From Candidatus Sulfotelmatobacter sp. (GTDB taxonomy: Bacteria > Acidobacteriota > Terriglobia > Terriglobales > Acidobacteriaceae): 64,000 nt of DNA. Under the pieces are notes generated by a model. It did not search any database. It saw only the letters and a program-made list of their open reading frames with translations, and had not been told where the DNA came from. Position numbers and translations under genes: made by a program. Positions 35,510 through 43,346 of the stretch are shown piece after piece; within the stretch, counting starts at the first letter, position 1, and the number at the start of each line of letters is the position of its first letter. The stretch lies in assembly GCA_025462865.1 (NCBI GenBank), contig JAOAPI010000047.1:40718-104717 (forward strand), in the 5' to 3' direction.

Positions 35510-38500
35510 TTAAAACGCCCAACGCAGGGAGAACTGGACCAGGCGCGGGGTTCCGGTCGTGCTGCGGATTTGTCCAAAAGCTGTCTGGCCGGCGGCCTCA
35601 ACGTCGGTAACTCCTGGGTTGCCAAAGTTTGTGTGGTTCCAAATGTTGAAGAAATCCGCAGTGAAGCGGATCTCCTGGCGCTCGGTCACTTTGAAATACT
35701 TGATCAACGAGACGTCCCAATTTTGCTGGAACGGCCCACGATAGAGATTTCGGCCGAGATCGCCGAAGCCAGTGGTGCAGTAGTTGGGATTGTTGACCGG
35801 GTCGCAAGTGGTTGCCGGGTTGAGCGGATCAAACGGGTATAACAGCGGCGCCGGCGTAAAGGCCGCTGGATTAAGATATCCGTTGATGCGCTGGTGGATA
35901 TCGCCTCTACTCAAACCACTGGCGATGCTTGCTCCCGCGGCGAGACTTGCTCCCAGCAGCGGAGTGCTGCCTTGCCCAAGAAAAGCGGTTCCGGCACTGG
36001 AATCCAAAATCGAAAAAGGCGATCCTGATTGGAAGATAGTGACGCCGCTGACGGCCCATCCTCCCAGAAGCGTATGCCTGGCTCCAGTCGCGTGTTCGAA
36101 GAATGGGAGTTCATAAACATAGCTGACAGAGAGACGATGCGGACGGTTGAAATCGGAAATGCCGCGAGAAGCGTTGATGTTGCTCTGGTCGTTATAGGCC
36201 GTGTTAAAGGCGGTATTCCCGGTAGAAGTAGCGTCGATGTTTTTGGAAAACGTGTATGCGGCCTGAAGATAGTTGTGTCCCCAGCGACGCGACAGTGTGG
36301 TTTGTAGCGCATGGTAGATGGAATAGGCGTCGTTAGCGAAGAGTTGATATCCGCTGTAGCCATTCAGTCCGGGGGTAGGCGTTCGTGCGATAGCATTGGA
36401 AAAAGTATTGTCGATGATAGATGTGGTTACGCCGCTGGTGTCTGTGACGCTGAACGGCTGTGCGGGGCTGGCATTTACTGATTGAATCGCGTCTCGCGTC
36501 TCGCGTAGATGAATTCCACGCGTGCCAACATAGCCGACTTCAAGTACCCAGAATTTTCCCAGGTCGCGTTGCAGTGTGAGGTTCCACTGCTGCGTGTTCG
36601 GAACCACGAAGTGCCTCGGCACTTCGAGCACAAATAAGTTTTGCGTGGAGTTCACTCCTGGGCCGCCGGTGCAGGCGTATGCGCCATCCTGTCCCGTGGG
36701 ACTATTGGGCGTGAAGCTGGTCAGCCGTGCCAGACAGGGTATCCATGCGGGCGCGAGGGTTCCGGCTGGAGGCACCGCGTTTGAGTTAGTAGCCGGAGTT
36801 CCAGTAAAGAAATCAGACATGGTGAAGCCGGGAGTTTGCCCGAAAAACACGATCGGAATAAATGGCGACTGGAAGCTGAGTTGATCGACCGCTCCTACAT
36901 CTTCGCGCACGTAGTAAATCCCATAACCTCCACGAACGGTCATATTGTGATGGCCGAAGACATCGTACGCAAACCCGACCCGGGGTCCCCAGCCGGTAGA
37001 AACACTGTTGCGGAATGTGGACCCGGAGGCATTTCCGGAGAGTCCTGCGACACCTAGCTTGTTCACGCAACTTGGGTAAATAAAAGGGTAATTGCCGGAC
37101 TTGGTGAGATCGGATTCAATATCGCCGATGTGGCAGTCTTTGTCGGTCCAGGCACCCAGAAATTCAGTTCGCAGGCCGAGGTTCAACGTAAGGTTCGAGG
37201 TCGCTTTCCAATCGTCCTGAGCAAAAACGGCGGAATTACTCTGCCGGTACTTGTGGTTGTAGACGCCGCCGCCGCCGAAGCTGAATTCCGGAGCACCTTG
37301 AACGAAGTTCTGGAAATCGGTGAAGCCGTTGGAAGTGTTGGTGAAAAAGAGCTGTCCGTTAAAGACTTGAGGGAACAGCTTGTCGAGATTCACGCGGACG
37401 AATTGGCCTCCGAAGGTGAGGGTGTGTGCGCCATGAACCCAGCCTAGGGTTTCAACAAAGTTGTAATTGTTCTGAGTCTGATACTGGTTGGCGGGGGGAG
37501 TTGGGCCGAACTGAAATCCGGAAGTCAGAAGTGTGAACTTGTAAATGCTGTTGGTGAGATTGTTGGTGGGCCGATCGATTCCTGCATCGGCGGCAGTCAC
37601 TGGATTCACATTGATGCCGCTGTTGTTGATATGAACCAATCCGAAGCGGAAGTCGTTGATTAGCTTGGAAGAGAAAAGATGAGTCTCTGCCACGCTGAAG
37701 AAGCGATCGTGAACCGGGAGATCGTAGGGAAAATTGAGGTCGGTGGAACTGGCGGGCGCGCCGAGCGAAGCCTGCAAGCCGCCGGCGCCAAAGGGAATGT
37801 CCTGCTCTGAGTTGGAAAAGAAGAAGCGGGCGGAGATTTTGTCTCTGGAGTTATGAAAATCGCGGTCCCAGTTGGCGGTGAATTGATCGTCGACAAACTT
37901 GCCGGGCTTGCTGACGGTCAAGGGAACAAGGCTGCCGGCAAGGGTTCCGGCGGGCACATTGTTGGGAAGAGGAAATAGATAACCGTTCGCCGGCGCGCCA
38001 AACTGATTGCTGGGAAATGCGAGCAGCGAAGCGGCGACCGGATCCACACTGGGCAGCCCGAGGTCGGCTGCGAGGGCCGCTTCGGCAGCAGGCGAGGTGC
38101 CCCGATCAGCGGCAGGAACATACGGGACGAAAGTGCTGATGAGCGTTCCGGGAGAATCGCCGCTGCGCTGGCGCGTACCCTGGTAGTTGACGAAGAAGAA
38201 TCCCAGCTTGCCACCGGGCGTAATTGGTCCGCCCAAACTTCCGCCGAAGATATTCTGCTGAATGACGGGACGAGGCGAGCCGGTCTGATTGAGAAAATAT
38301 TCGTTGGCGTCGAGCACTGTGTTGCGGAAAAACTCGTAAACATCTCCGTGAAAAGAGTTCGTGCCAGATTTGAGGATGGCATTGATGTTGCCGCCGCCGT
38401 TGCGGCCCTGGCTAGCATCGTAGAGGGAAGTTTGGACTTTGAATTCTTGAACAACGTCGGGATTCGGCAGAGGCGTGGTCGTGAGTTCGGCGACGTTGTA

Positions 38501-39112
38501 GTCAGTAGCACTGATTCCTTCGATGAGGTAATTATTGTTATCTTCGCGCTGGCCGTTTACTTCGATGTGGACGCTGCCGCGGCCGAGCTGCGAGGCGGCA
38601 TTCAAATCACTCTGCGCGCCGGTGGATAGCGTGAGCAATTGCTGAAAGTTCTGCGTGGCGAGAGGCAAGGCCCGGATGGTTCCGCTGTCGATGGCCTGGC
38701 CGGTGGTTGCGTCGCTGGTGTCGACTTCCTGCACTTCGGCCTGAACCTCGATATTTTGCTGCACCGCCTGCGGGCTGAGTCTGGCGATGATGCGGGTGGT
38801 TTCGGTAACGCGGACAACAATGTCCGCGACATTTCTCTGGGCGAATCCGGCGCTGGAAATCGCCAATGAATAAGTTCCGGCGGGCAGAAGAGGCGCGGTG
38901 AATGAGCCATCGGGGTCGGTCTTGACCGTGCGCTCCAGGATATTGGTCCCTTCGTTGGTGATGCGGACCTCAGCGTTGGCTAGGCTGGCGCCGCTGGCGT
39001 CTTGCACAGTGCCGGTAATGGCGCCGGTCGCGCCGCCTTGAGCCAAGGACTGAGCAATGAATGCAATTGCGAGAAAGCCAATCCAAATCAGCCTGTCTTG
39101 TAGCTTTGACAT
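35510..39112 (-). CDS. Oar-like TonB-dependent receptor with carboxypeptidase-regulatory domain
   Basis: A 1200-residue outer-membrane protein with a signal peptide (WIGFLAIAFIAQSLA) and an AGGGGG ribosome-binding site. Residues 30-115 form a CarboxypepD_reg domain (GAITGTVQDASGASLANAEVRIT, shown in part; TDPDGSFTAPLLPAGTYSL). The plug follows (about 135-250, LPLATQNFQQLLTLSTGAQ, with IEVNGQREDNNNYLIEGI), then a long beta-barrel ending FSLRWAF, whose final aromatic is the BAM signal. Oar-like receptors are strongly expanded in Acidobacteriota and are thought to import oligosaccharides or peptides. No partner genes are adjacent, so the ligand is unknown. Confidence 0.9.
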   Translation of the reverse strand: MSKLQDRLIWIGFLAIAFIAQSLAQGGATGAITGTVQDASGASLANAEVRITNEGTNILERTVKTDPDGSFTAPLLPAGTYSLAISSAGFAQRNVADIVVRVTETTRIIARLSPQAVQQNIEVQAEVQEVDTSDATTGQAIDSGTIRALPLATQNFQQLLTLSTGAQSDLNAASQLGRGSVHIEVNGQREDNNNYLIEGISATDYNVAELTTTPLPNPDVVQEFKVQTSLYDASQGRNGGGNINAILKSGTNSFHGDVYEFFRNTVLDANEYFLNQTGSPRPVIQQNIFGGSLGGPITPGGKLGFFFVNYQGTRQRSGDSPGTLISTFVPYVPAADRGTSPAAEAALAADLGLPSVDPVAASLLAFPSNQFGAPANGYLFPLPNNVPAGTLAGSLVPLTVSKPGKFVDDQFTANWDRDFHNSRDKISARFFFSNSEQDIPFGAGGLQASLGAPASSTDLNFPYDLPVHDRFFSVAETHLFSSKLINDFRFGLVHINNSGINVNPVTAADAGIDRPTNNLTNSIYKFTLLTSGFQFGPTPPANQYQTQNNYNFVETLGWVHGAHTLTFGGQFVRVNLDKLFPQVFNGQLFFTNTSNGFTDFQNFVQGAPEFSFGGGGVYNHKYRQSNSAVFAQDDWKATSNLTLNLGLRTEFLGAWTDKDCHIGDIESDLTKSGNYPFIYPSCVNKLGVAGLSGNASGSTFRNSVSTGWGPRVGFAYDVFGHHNMTVRGGYGIYYVREDVGAVDQLSFQSPFIPIVFFGQTPGFTMSDFFTGTPATNSNAVPPAGTLAPAWIPCLARLTSFTPNSPTGQDGAYACTGGPGVNSTQNLFVLEVPRHFVVPNTQQWNLTLQRDLGKFWVLEVGYVGTRGIHLRETRDAIQSVNASPAQPFSVTDTSGVTTSIIDNTFSNAIARTPTPGLNGYSGYQLFANDAYSIYHALQTTLSRRWGHNYLQAAYTFSKNIDATSTGNTAFNTAYNDQSNINASRGISDFNRPHRLSVSYVYELPFFEHATGARHTLLGGWAVSGVTIFQSGSPFSILDSSAGTAFLGQGSTPLLGASLAAGASIASGLSRGDIHQRINGYLNPAAFTPAPLLYPFDPLNPATTCDPVNNPNYCTTGFGDLGRNLYRGPFQQNWDVSLIKYFKVTERQEIRFTADFFNIWNHTNFGNPGVTDVEAAGQTAFGQIRSTTGTPRLVQFSLRWAF

Positions 39113-39460
39113 TTCGCCCCCTGAGTTCAGAAATAGATTTTGCTATCGCTGAATCACTTGCCTGTCGTGCGGACAGGTTCGACAACGGAACGCAGCTGGT
39201 AAGCGGCATTGCGCGTTCACTGGCAGGAGGAGCCTGCGGCAGGAGAGAAGTGATCGCTTGAGTGCAGCCATCGCCATGGAAGACGCCCCGCTAGAATTGT
39301 CTGCGTTCTAAGGATTGCGGAAGGATACTGAAAAAAAGTGGCCATTGGCAATAAAAATACTGATGCTCGAGCAGCGGTTAGGCAAATGCTCTTTCAATTT
39401 TCTGACGGTCATTTTCCCCTGGGGATAGGTTCTCCCGGGACGTGTCCGGTGTTTCATCAT
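39113..39460. other. Intergenic region upstream of the receptor gene
   Basis: There is no convincing gene in this 348-bp stretch. It holds the promoter for the receptor on the minus strand and the 3' end of the ClC transcript. A hairpin CCTGTC-GTGCG-GACAGG lies near 39161. A plus-strand frame starting at 39338 runs into the antisense of the ClC gene and looks spurious. Confidence 0.4.
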
Positions 39461-41344
39461 TCATTTCGCAGCGGGAATGCCAGGGTGTCGGGGGAACCAT
39501 CCAGGCTCACGAACGTATTCATCTTGGAGGCGGCGGAGACGAGCAGCCATCACGCCGCTGCGTCCCAAGTAGCCGATAGCTTTGCGAGGGTTAGCGCGAT
39601 CAACAACGGGCAGCCGCCCAACGTCATGGCGAAGCATTTGAGCCGCAGCCTCGGAAATAAGTTCGTCAGGATGAGTGACCACAAGTTGTGTGGCACCGGC
39701 CTGCTGAACCGTCATGGTTCCAGAAGGGTTTTCCTGTAGCGCGCGAAGCAAATCGCCCCGGGTGATGATGCCGGAAAGTTTTCCTTCGTCATCCAGAATC
39801 AACAGGGCTTCATGGCGGGCGACGGCCGGATCACGTTGAGCCATGCGCTCGGCCAGGGCGCCAACCGTTGTATTTGCAGGAATTGTGGGCACCTGTTTTT
39901 CCATTGTGTCAGCAACGCGGGACTGGGAGAGGACGTCGGTTTCATAATCCTGATGCACGCGCAGGCCCCGGCGCGCCAGTTTCTCCGTCATGATCGAACT
40001 GTTGGGCATGAAGAGCATGGCGATTCCGTCGGCGATAACGCTCACCAGCATCAGAGGCAGAACAGCGTTGTAGTCACGCGTGATTTCGAAGGCAAAGATG
40101 ATGAAAGTAAAGGTAGCACGCGAGGCGGCGGCAAATACCGCGCCCATGGCCACCAGAGCGAAGGCTCCAGGCGAAAGGTGTGCAGTCGGCACAAAATGGT
40201 TCGAGAGCATGGCAAAGATGCCGCCCATGGCGGCGCTCCACATGAAGCAGGGCGCCAGCAATCCGCCGGAGGTGCCGGAGCCGAGCGACACGGCCAAGGC
40301 TGCAGCTTTGGCCAACATCACGACGACTAAGAGTTTCCAGGCGAGCTGCCCATTCAGAATGTCTCCGATCGTGTCGTACCCAACTCCGAGTACACGAGGT
40401 ACGAAGAAGCCGATGATACCCAGTCCCAGAGCGCCAATCGCGGGCCACCAGACTTCGCTGATGGGGAGCTTTTCGAATTGATCTTCTACCCAGTACAGGA
40501 GCTTGCTGAAACCGACGGCGGCCACGCCGCAGATCAGTCCTAATAAAAGGTAAAAGGGAAGCGCCCGGGGAATAGCGAAGTCCGTCGCGGCAACCTGGAA
40601 CATCGGGCCTATTCCCAGAAGTTGCATGTGTACGGCGGTGGCTAAGGTGCTCGCAATCACAAGCGGAATGAAAGATCGTGACTTGAATTCAAACAGCAAC
40701 AGCTCGATGGCGAGGATCACGCCAGCGATAGGAGTATTGAAAGTAGCTGACATGCCGGCGGCGGCTCCGCAAGCGAGCAGTACTTTGCGCTCGACCGCAG
40801 TCGTATGAAAGGCTTGGCCCACTAGGGATCCGATGGCGCCGCCAGTTTGGATGATGGGGCCTTCCGCGCCGAAAGGGCCGCCTGTGCCGATCGCGATGGC
40901 TGCTGATATGGGCTTCAAAATAGCCACCCGCGGCGCAATGCGGCTCCGGTTGAACAGCACCGCCTCCATGGCTTCGGGAATGCCGTGGCCTTTGATTTTC
41001 GAAGTGCCGTACTTTGCCATTACGCCCACAATAAGCCCGCCGATCGCCGGAACGACGATTACCATCCATCCGAGGTGGTTGTGCTGTGCGCTGGAAAAAT
41101 CGGCTGACCAGCGATGGAAAAAGAACAAGTTTGTGAACAGCCCGATCAATTTGTAGAGAGCGAAGGCAACCACTCCCGCCACCAGACCGATGGCGGCAGC
41201 GAGAAATGAAACCAGAAGCATGCGGAAGGGCGCTGGCGGTGAAGACATCCTGGCAGTGCGAAAGGGCGCGTCCTTCGAGACTGCGGGGACGGGTTCCGAC
41301 GACGCCGCAGCTGGTTTGGCATTGTTGCCGTTGAAGGAGTTCAT
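39461..41344 (-). CDS. ClC-type anion transporter with C-terminal CBS pair
   Basis: A 627-residue ClC protein. Selectivity-filter motifs are GHGIP (119-123, with His instead of the usual Ser), GPFGAEGP with the gating glutamate E161, and SGGLLAP. By hand alignment with the E. coli exchanger, E214 matches E202, but the inner proton glutamate (E203) is replaced by L215, so it may be a channel or a differently coupled transporter. Residues about 465-605 hold two CBS domains (VADTMEKQVPTIPANTTVG and MTVQQAGATQLVVTHPDELI, seen in part), likely binding adenosyl ligands. Its ATG overlaps the stop of the MarR gene by 4 bp. Confidence 0.92.
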   Translation of the reverse strand: MNSFNGNNAKPAAASSEPVPAVSKDAPFRTARMSSPPAPFRMLLVSFLAAAIGLVAGVVAFALYKLIGLFTNLFFFHRWSADFSSAQHNHLGWMVIVVPAIGGLIVGVMAKYGTSKIKGHGIPEAMEAVLFNRSRIAPRVAILKPISAAIAIGTGGPFGAEGPIIQTGGAIGSLVGQAFHTTAVERKVLLACGAAAGMSATFNTPIAGVILAIELLLFEFKSRSFIPLVIASTLATAVHMQLLGIGPMFQVAATDFAIPRALPFYLLLGLICGVAAVGFSKLLYWVEDQFEKLPISEVWWPAIGALGLGIIGFFVPRVLGVGYDTIGDILNGQLAWKLLVVVMLAKAAALAVSLGSGTSGGLLAPCFMWSAAMGGIFAMLSNHFVPTAHLSPGAFALVAMGAVFAAASRATFTFIIFAFEITRDYNAVLPLMLVSVIADGIAMLFMPNSSIMTEKLARRGLRVHQDYETDVLSQSRVADTMEKQVPTIPANTTVGALAERMAQRDPAVARHEALLILDDEGKLSGIITRGDLLRALQENPSGTMTVQQAGATQLVVTHPDELISEAAAQMLRHDVGRLPVVDRANPRKAIGYLGRSGVMAARLRRLQDEYVREPGWFPRHPGIPAAK

Positions 41345-41817
41345 GGATGTTTGGTTGTTTGTCCTTTTTCCTGGAAGGACGACGAAGATGAGTTCTGGTT
41401 TTCGTCGCCACCGCGCATGACGCGACGAAGAGCGGTTACCAACTCGGGTCCGGAGGAACGGAGCTCGTCGTGATGATGGAGCGCGAGTTCGCCGATTGTT
41501 TTCTCGCCTTTCGGAGTGAGCGCCAAAAGAACCTCGCGGCGGTCATCTTCCGCGCGAGTGCGATGGACGAATCCTCCGGCCTCGAGGCGGTTCACTAGCT
41601 CTACGGCGCTATGGTGGCGGATTTGCATACGGTCGGCCAGTTCGCTGATTCGCGGACGAATGCCGGTAGGCATTCCCTTGATGGCCAGCATGAGTTGATA
41701 TTGGCCGCGCTCCAGTCCCGCCCGCTTTACGACCTGCTCGCTGAAACGGAGAAAACGGCGGATCTGGTAGCGGAATTCGGCCAGCGCCTGGTAGTCCGAC
41801 AAAGTGAGCTTCTTCAT
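41341..41817 (-). CDS. MarR-family transcriptional regulator
   Basis: A 158-residue winged-helix regulator. The DNA-binding core is RPRISELADRMQIRHHSAVELVNRLEAGG (seen in part), followed by the wing RAEDDRREVLLALTPKG. The C-terminus is a Ser/Gln-rich tail (NQNSSSSSFQEKG). It is the first gene of a two-gene operon with the ClC transporter (4-bp overlap). Its own promoter contains a perfect 19-bp palindrome between -35 and -10, so autorepression is very likely. Ligands of this family are usually small aromatics or organic anions; here the ligand is unknown. Confidence 0.92.
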   Translation of the reverse strand: MKKLTLSDYQALAEFRYQIRRFLRFSEQVVKRAGLERGQYQLMLAIKGMPTGIRPRISELADRMQIRHHSAVELVNRLEAGGFVHRTRAEDDRREVLLALTPKGEKTIGELALHHHDELRSSGPELVTALRRVMRGGDENQNSSSSSFQEKGQTTKHP

Positions 41818-41867
41818 GCCGCGATTGTATCGTCCCGCGATGGAGTAACAAACGCACTGGCTCAGTC

Positions 41868-41895
41868 ATTATATCGTAATACGATATATCGTCAA
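41868..41895 (-). promoter_or_regulatory. MarR operon promoter overlapped by a 19-bp palindrome
   Basis: On the minus strand, TTGACG (41890-41895) and TATAAT (41868-41873) are separated by 16 bp. TATATCGTA-A-TACGATATA (41870-41888) is a perfect 9-1-9 palindrome filling the spacer and overlapping the -10 box. Binding there would block RNA polymerase, the classical MarR autorepression layout. The predicted start near 41861 gives a leader of about 44 nt. Confidence 0.85.
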
Positions 41896-41982
41896 CAGTA
41901 CAGCTGGCCACGGGGATCCTATCATGTCGCTCGCACAAAGCAAGCACTCGCTGTCGTGCCGCCGCGCAACACAAAACCCGAA

Positions 41983-42378
41983 CTATTTGGCCGGGGCGGC
42001 GGCGTACTGGGCTTCGCCATTGCCGAACGACCAGTTCTCCTTGGGCACTTCCACCAGATTGATCAAGACATCTTCCCGGCGCAGCTTCAGGGTTTCGTGC
42101 AATCCGTCGGCAACCGCTTTATAGAATCGCTGCTTCATTTCGACAGTGCGGCCGGTGTTGAGTGTGATTTGCACGAAGATGCAGTCGTCCGATCGACGAA
42201 CGCCGAGATAATTCCGGTCGAACTGCAATTCAGCTTTGGGGTGCTCGGTGATAATTTGGAAGCGATCGTCCTTGGGGACAGTAAAGCAATCGAGCAATGC
42301 TTGATAAACGATTTGACCAGCCTGTGTGCGGTATTCCGGTGTTTTGCCTTCCAGAAGATCGATTCGGACAAGAGGCAT
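41983..42378 (-). CDS. Tautomerase family protein (4-oxalocrotonate tautomerase-like)
   Basis: A 131-residue protein beginning MPLVRIDLLEG. After removal of Met, the N-terminal proline would be the catalytic base of the tautomerase superfamily. The two beta-alpha-beta halves are visible (FQIITEHPKAELQF and FVQITLNTGRTVEMKQRFYKAVADGL, seen in part), matching the Tautomerase_2 type of about 130 residues. The start has AAGGAG 6 nt upstream. It is alone on the minus strand, 165 bp from the MarR gene start. The substrate is unknown; keto-enol tautomerisation of 2-oxo acids is the usual reaction. Confidence 0.85.
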   Translation of the reverse strand: MPLVRIDLLEGKTPEYRTQAGQIVYQALLDCFTVPKDDRFQIITEHPKAELQFDRNYLGVRRSDDCIFVQITLNTGRTVEMKQRFYKAVADGLHETLKLRREDVLINLVEVPKENWSFGNGEAQYAAAPAK

Positions 42379-42571
42379 GATTTCTCCTTAGCTATGGGAC
42401 GCACTTATATTCCTCCATATCGATGCGCGCGGAGGTGAAAGCGGTGCGATAGACAGCAGGGTTAGAGATCTGGGAGCTGTTGCTGCCGCTTGGCAACGGT
42501 GTGGGACTCTTGTGAAATGAGCGAATGTGGCACTGCCGATTTCACAGAATGGATTCTAAAAGAGGCTTCCT

Positions 42572-43195
42572 TTATGGAGCCTCGATCAGCTCCATCTTGC
42601 CGTCGCGCGTGCGGTGCAGGATCATCACTTTGCCTTTAGGATCGCGGAAGACGAAGACGTCGCGATCGCGGAAGTGCGCTTCTTTGATTGCCTCTTCCAG
42701 GGTCAGTGGGCGCATAGAGACGGCGTCACTCGATCGGACCAGATGCACTTCGGTAGTTTTGGCGACTGCGGGATAGCGATGCACCGCGACCGGCACGGCT
42801 GTTTTCTCCGTCAGGCCGATCCTATTCGGTACACCAGTTTGCATGTCTTCCTGCCGAGGCGAGTCGCCGTTCCATTTCTTTACTTCTTCGCTCTTTCGGG
42901 CCGACCGCTTCTTTGATTCCCATCGGGACTTGTACTTCACTGCTTGTTTTTCGAGATGGTCGAGCGCCTCGTTGACGGCGATCATCCTGTCCTTGGCCTG
43001 GGCGAGGCCGACCAACGGGCCGTTGCGCGGGGTGATCGTGATTTCAGCTTTGTGGCGATGCTTTTCGACGGTGAGGATGACTTTGGTTTCGAATCGGTCG
43101 CCGAGGATTTTGCGGATTTTTGTGAGGCCGGTTTCTACTTCCTTACGGATCGCAGCAGTTACTTCGTAGTGCCTGCCGGTATATTCCACGTTCAT
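42572..43195 (-). CDS. hpf: Long ribosome hibernation promoting factor
   Basis: A 207-residue long-form HPF. The N-terminal S30AE domain (residues 1-100) starts MNVEYTGRHYEVTAAIRKEV and carries the basic surface KHRHKAEITITPRNG. A Lys/Arg-rich linker follows. The C-terminal domain (about 150-207, VHLVRSSDAVSMRPLTLEEAI and DVFVFRDPKGKVMILHRTRDG, seen in part) joins two 70S ribosomes into 100S dimers. The ATG at 43195 has a strong AAGGAGGGG, so the upstream frame is rejected. It lies downstream of rpoN, as in many proteobacteria. Confidence 0.93.
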   Translation of the reverse strand: MNVEYTGRHYEVTAAIRKEVETGLTKIRKILGDRFETKVILTVEKHRHKAEITITPRNGPLVGLAQAKDRMIAVNEALDHLEKQAVKYKSRWESKKRSARKSEEVKKWNGDSPRQEDMQTGVPNRIGLTEKTAVPVAVHRYPAVAKTTEVHLVRSSDAVSMRPLTLEEAIKEAHFRDRDVFVFRDPKGKVMILHRTRDGKMELIEAP

Positions 43196-43346
43196 GAGCG
43201 CCCCTCCTTGGTTATTGCTTTGATCGGGCACTGCTTATGAGGTGCAGTAGTAAGGTCAAACGCTTTAAACACGGAGGACACAGAGGTCCACGGAATAGAG
43301 CTGGCTCTGTCTTGCTTGGGCATTCTCACTTCTTCGTTTGAGTCTT

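Noticed and set aside
39338..39739. 133-codon plus-strand frame upstream of and into the ClC gene
   Set aside because: More than half is antisense to the CBS domains of ClC. There is no start signal or recognisable protein.
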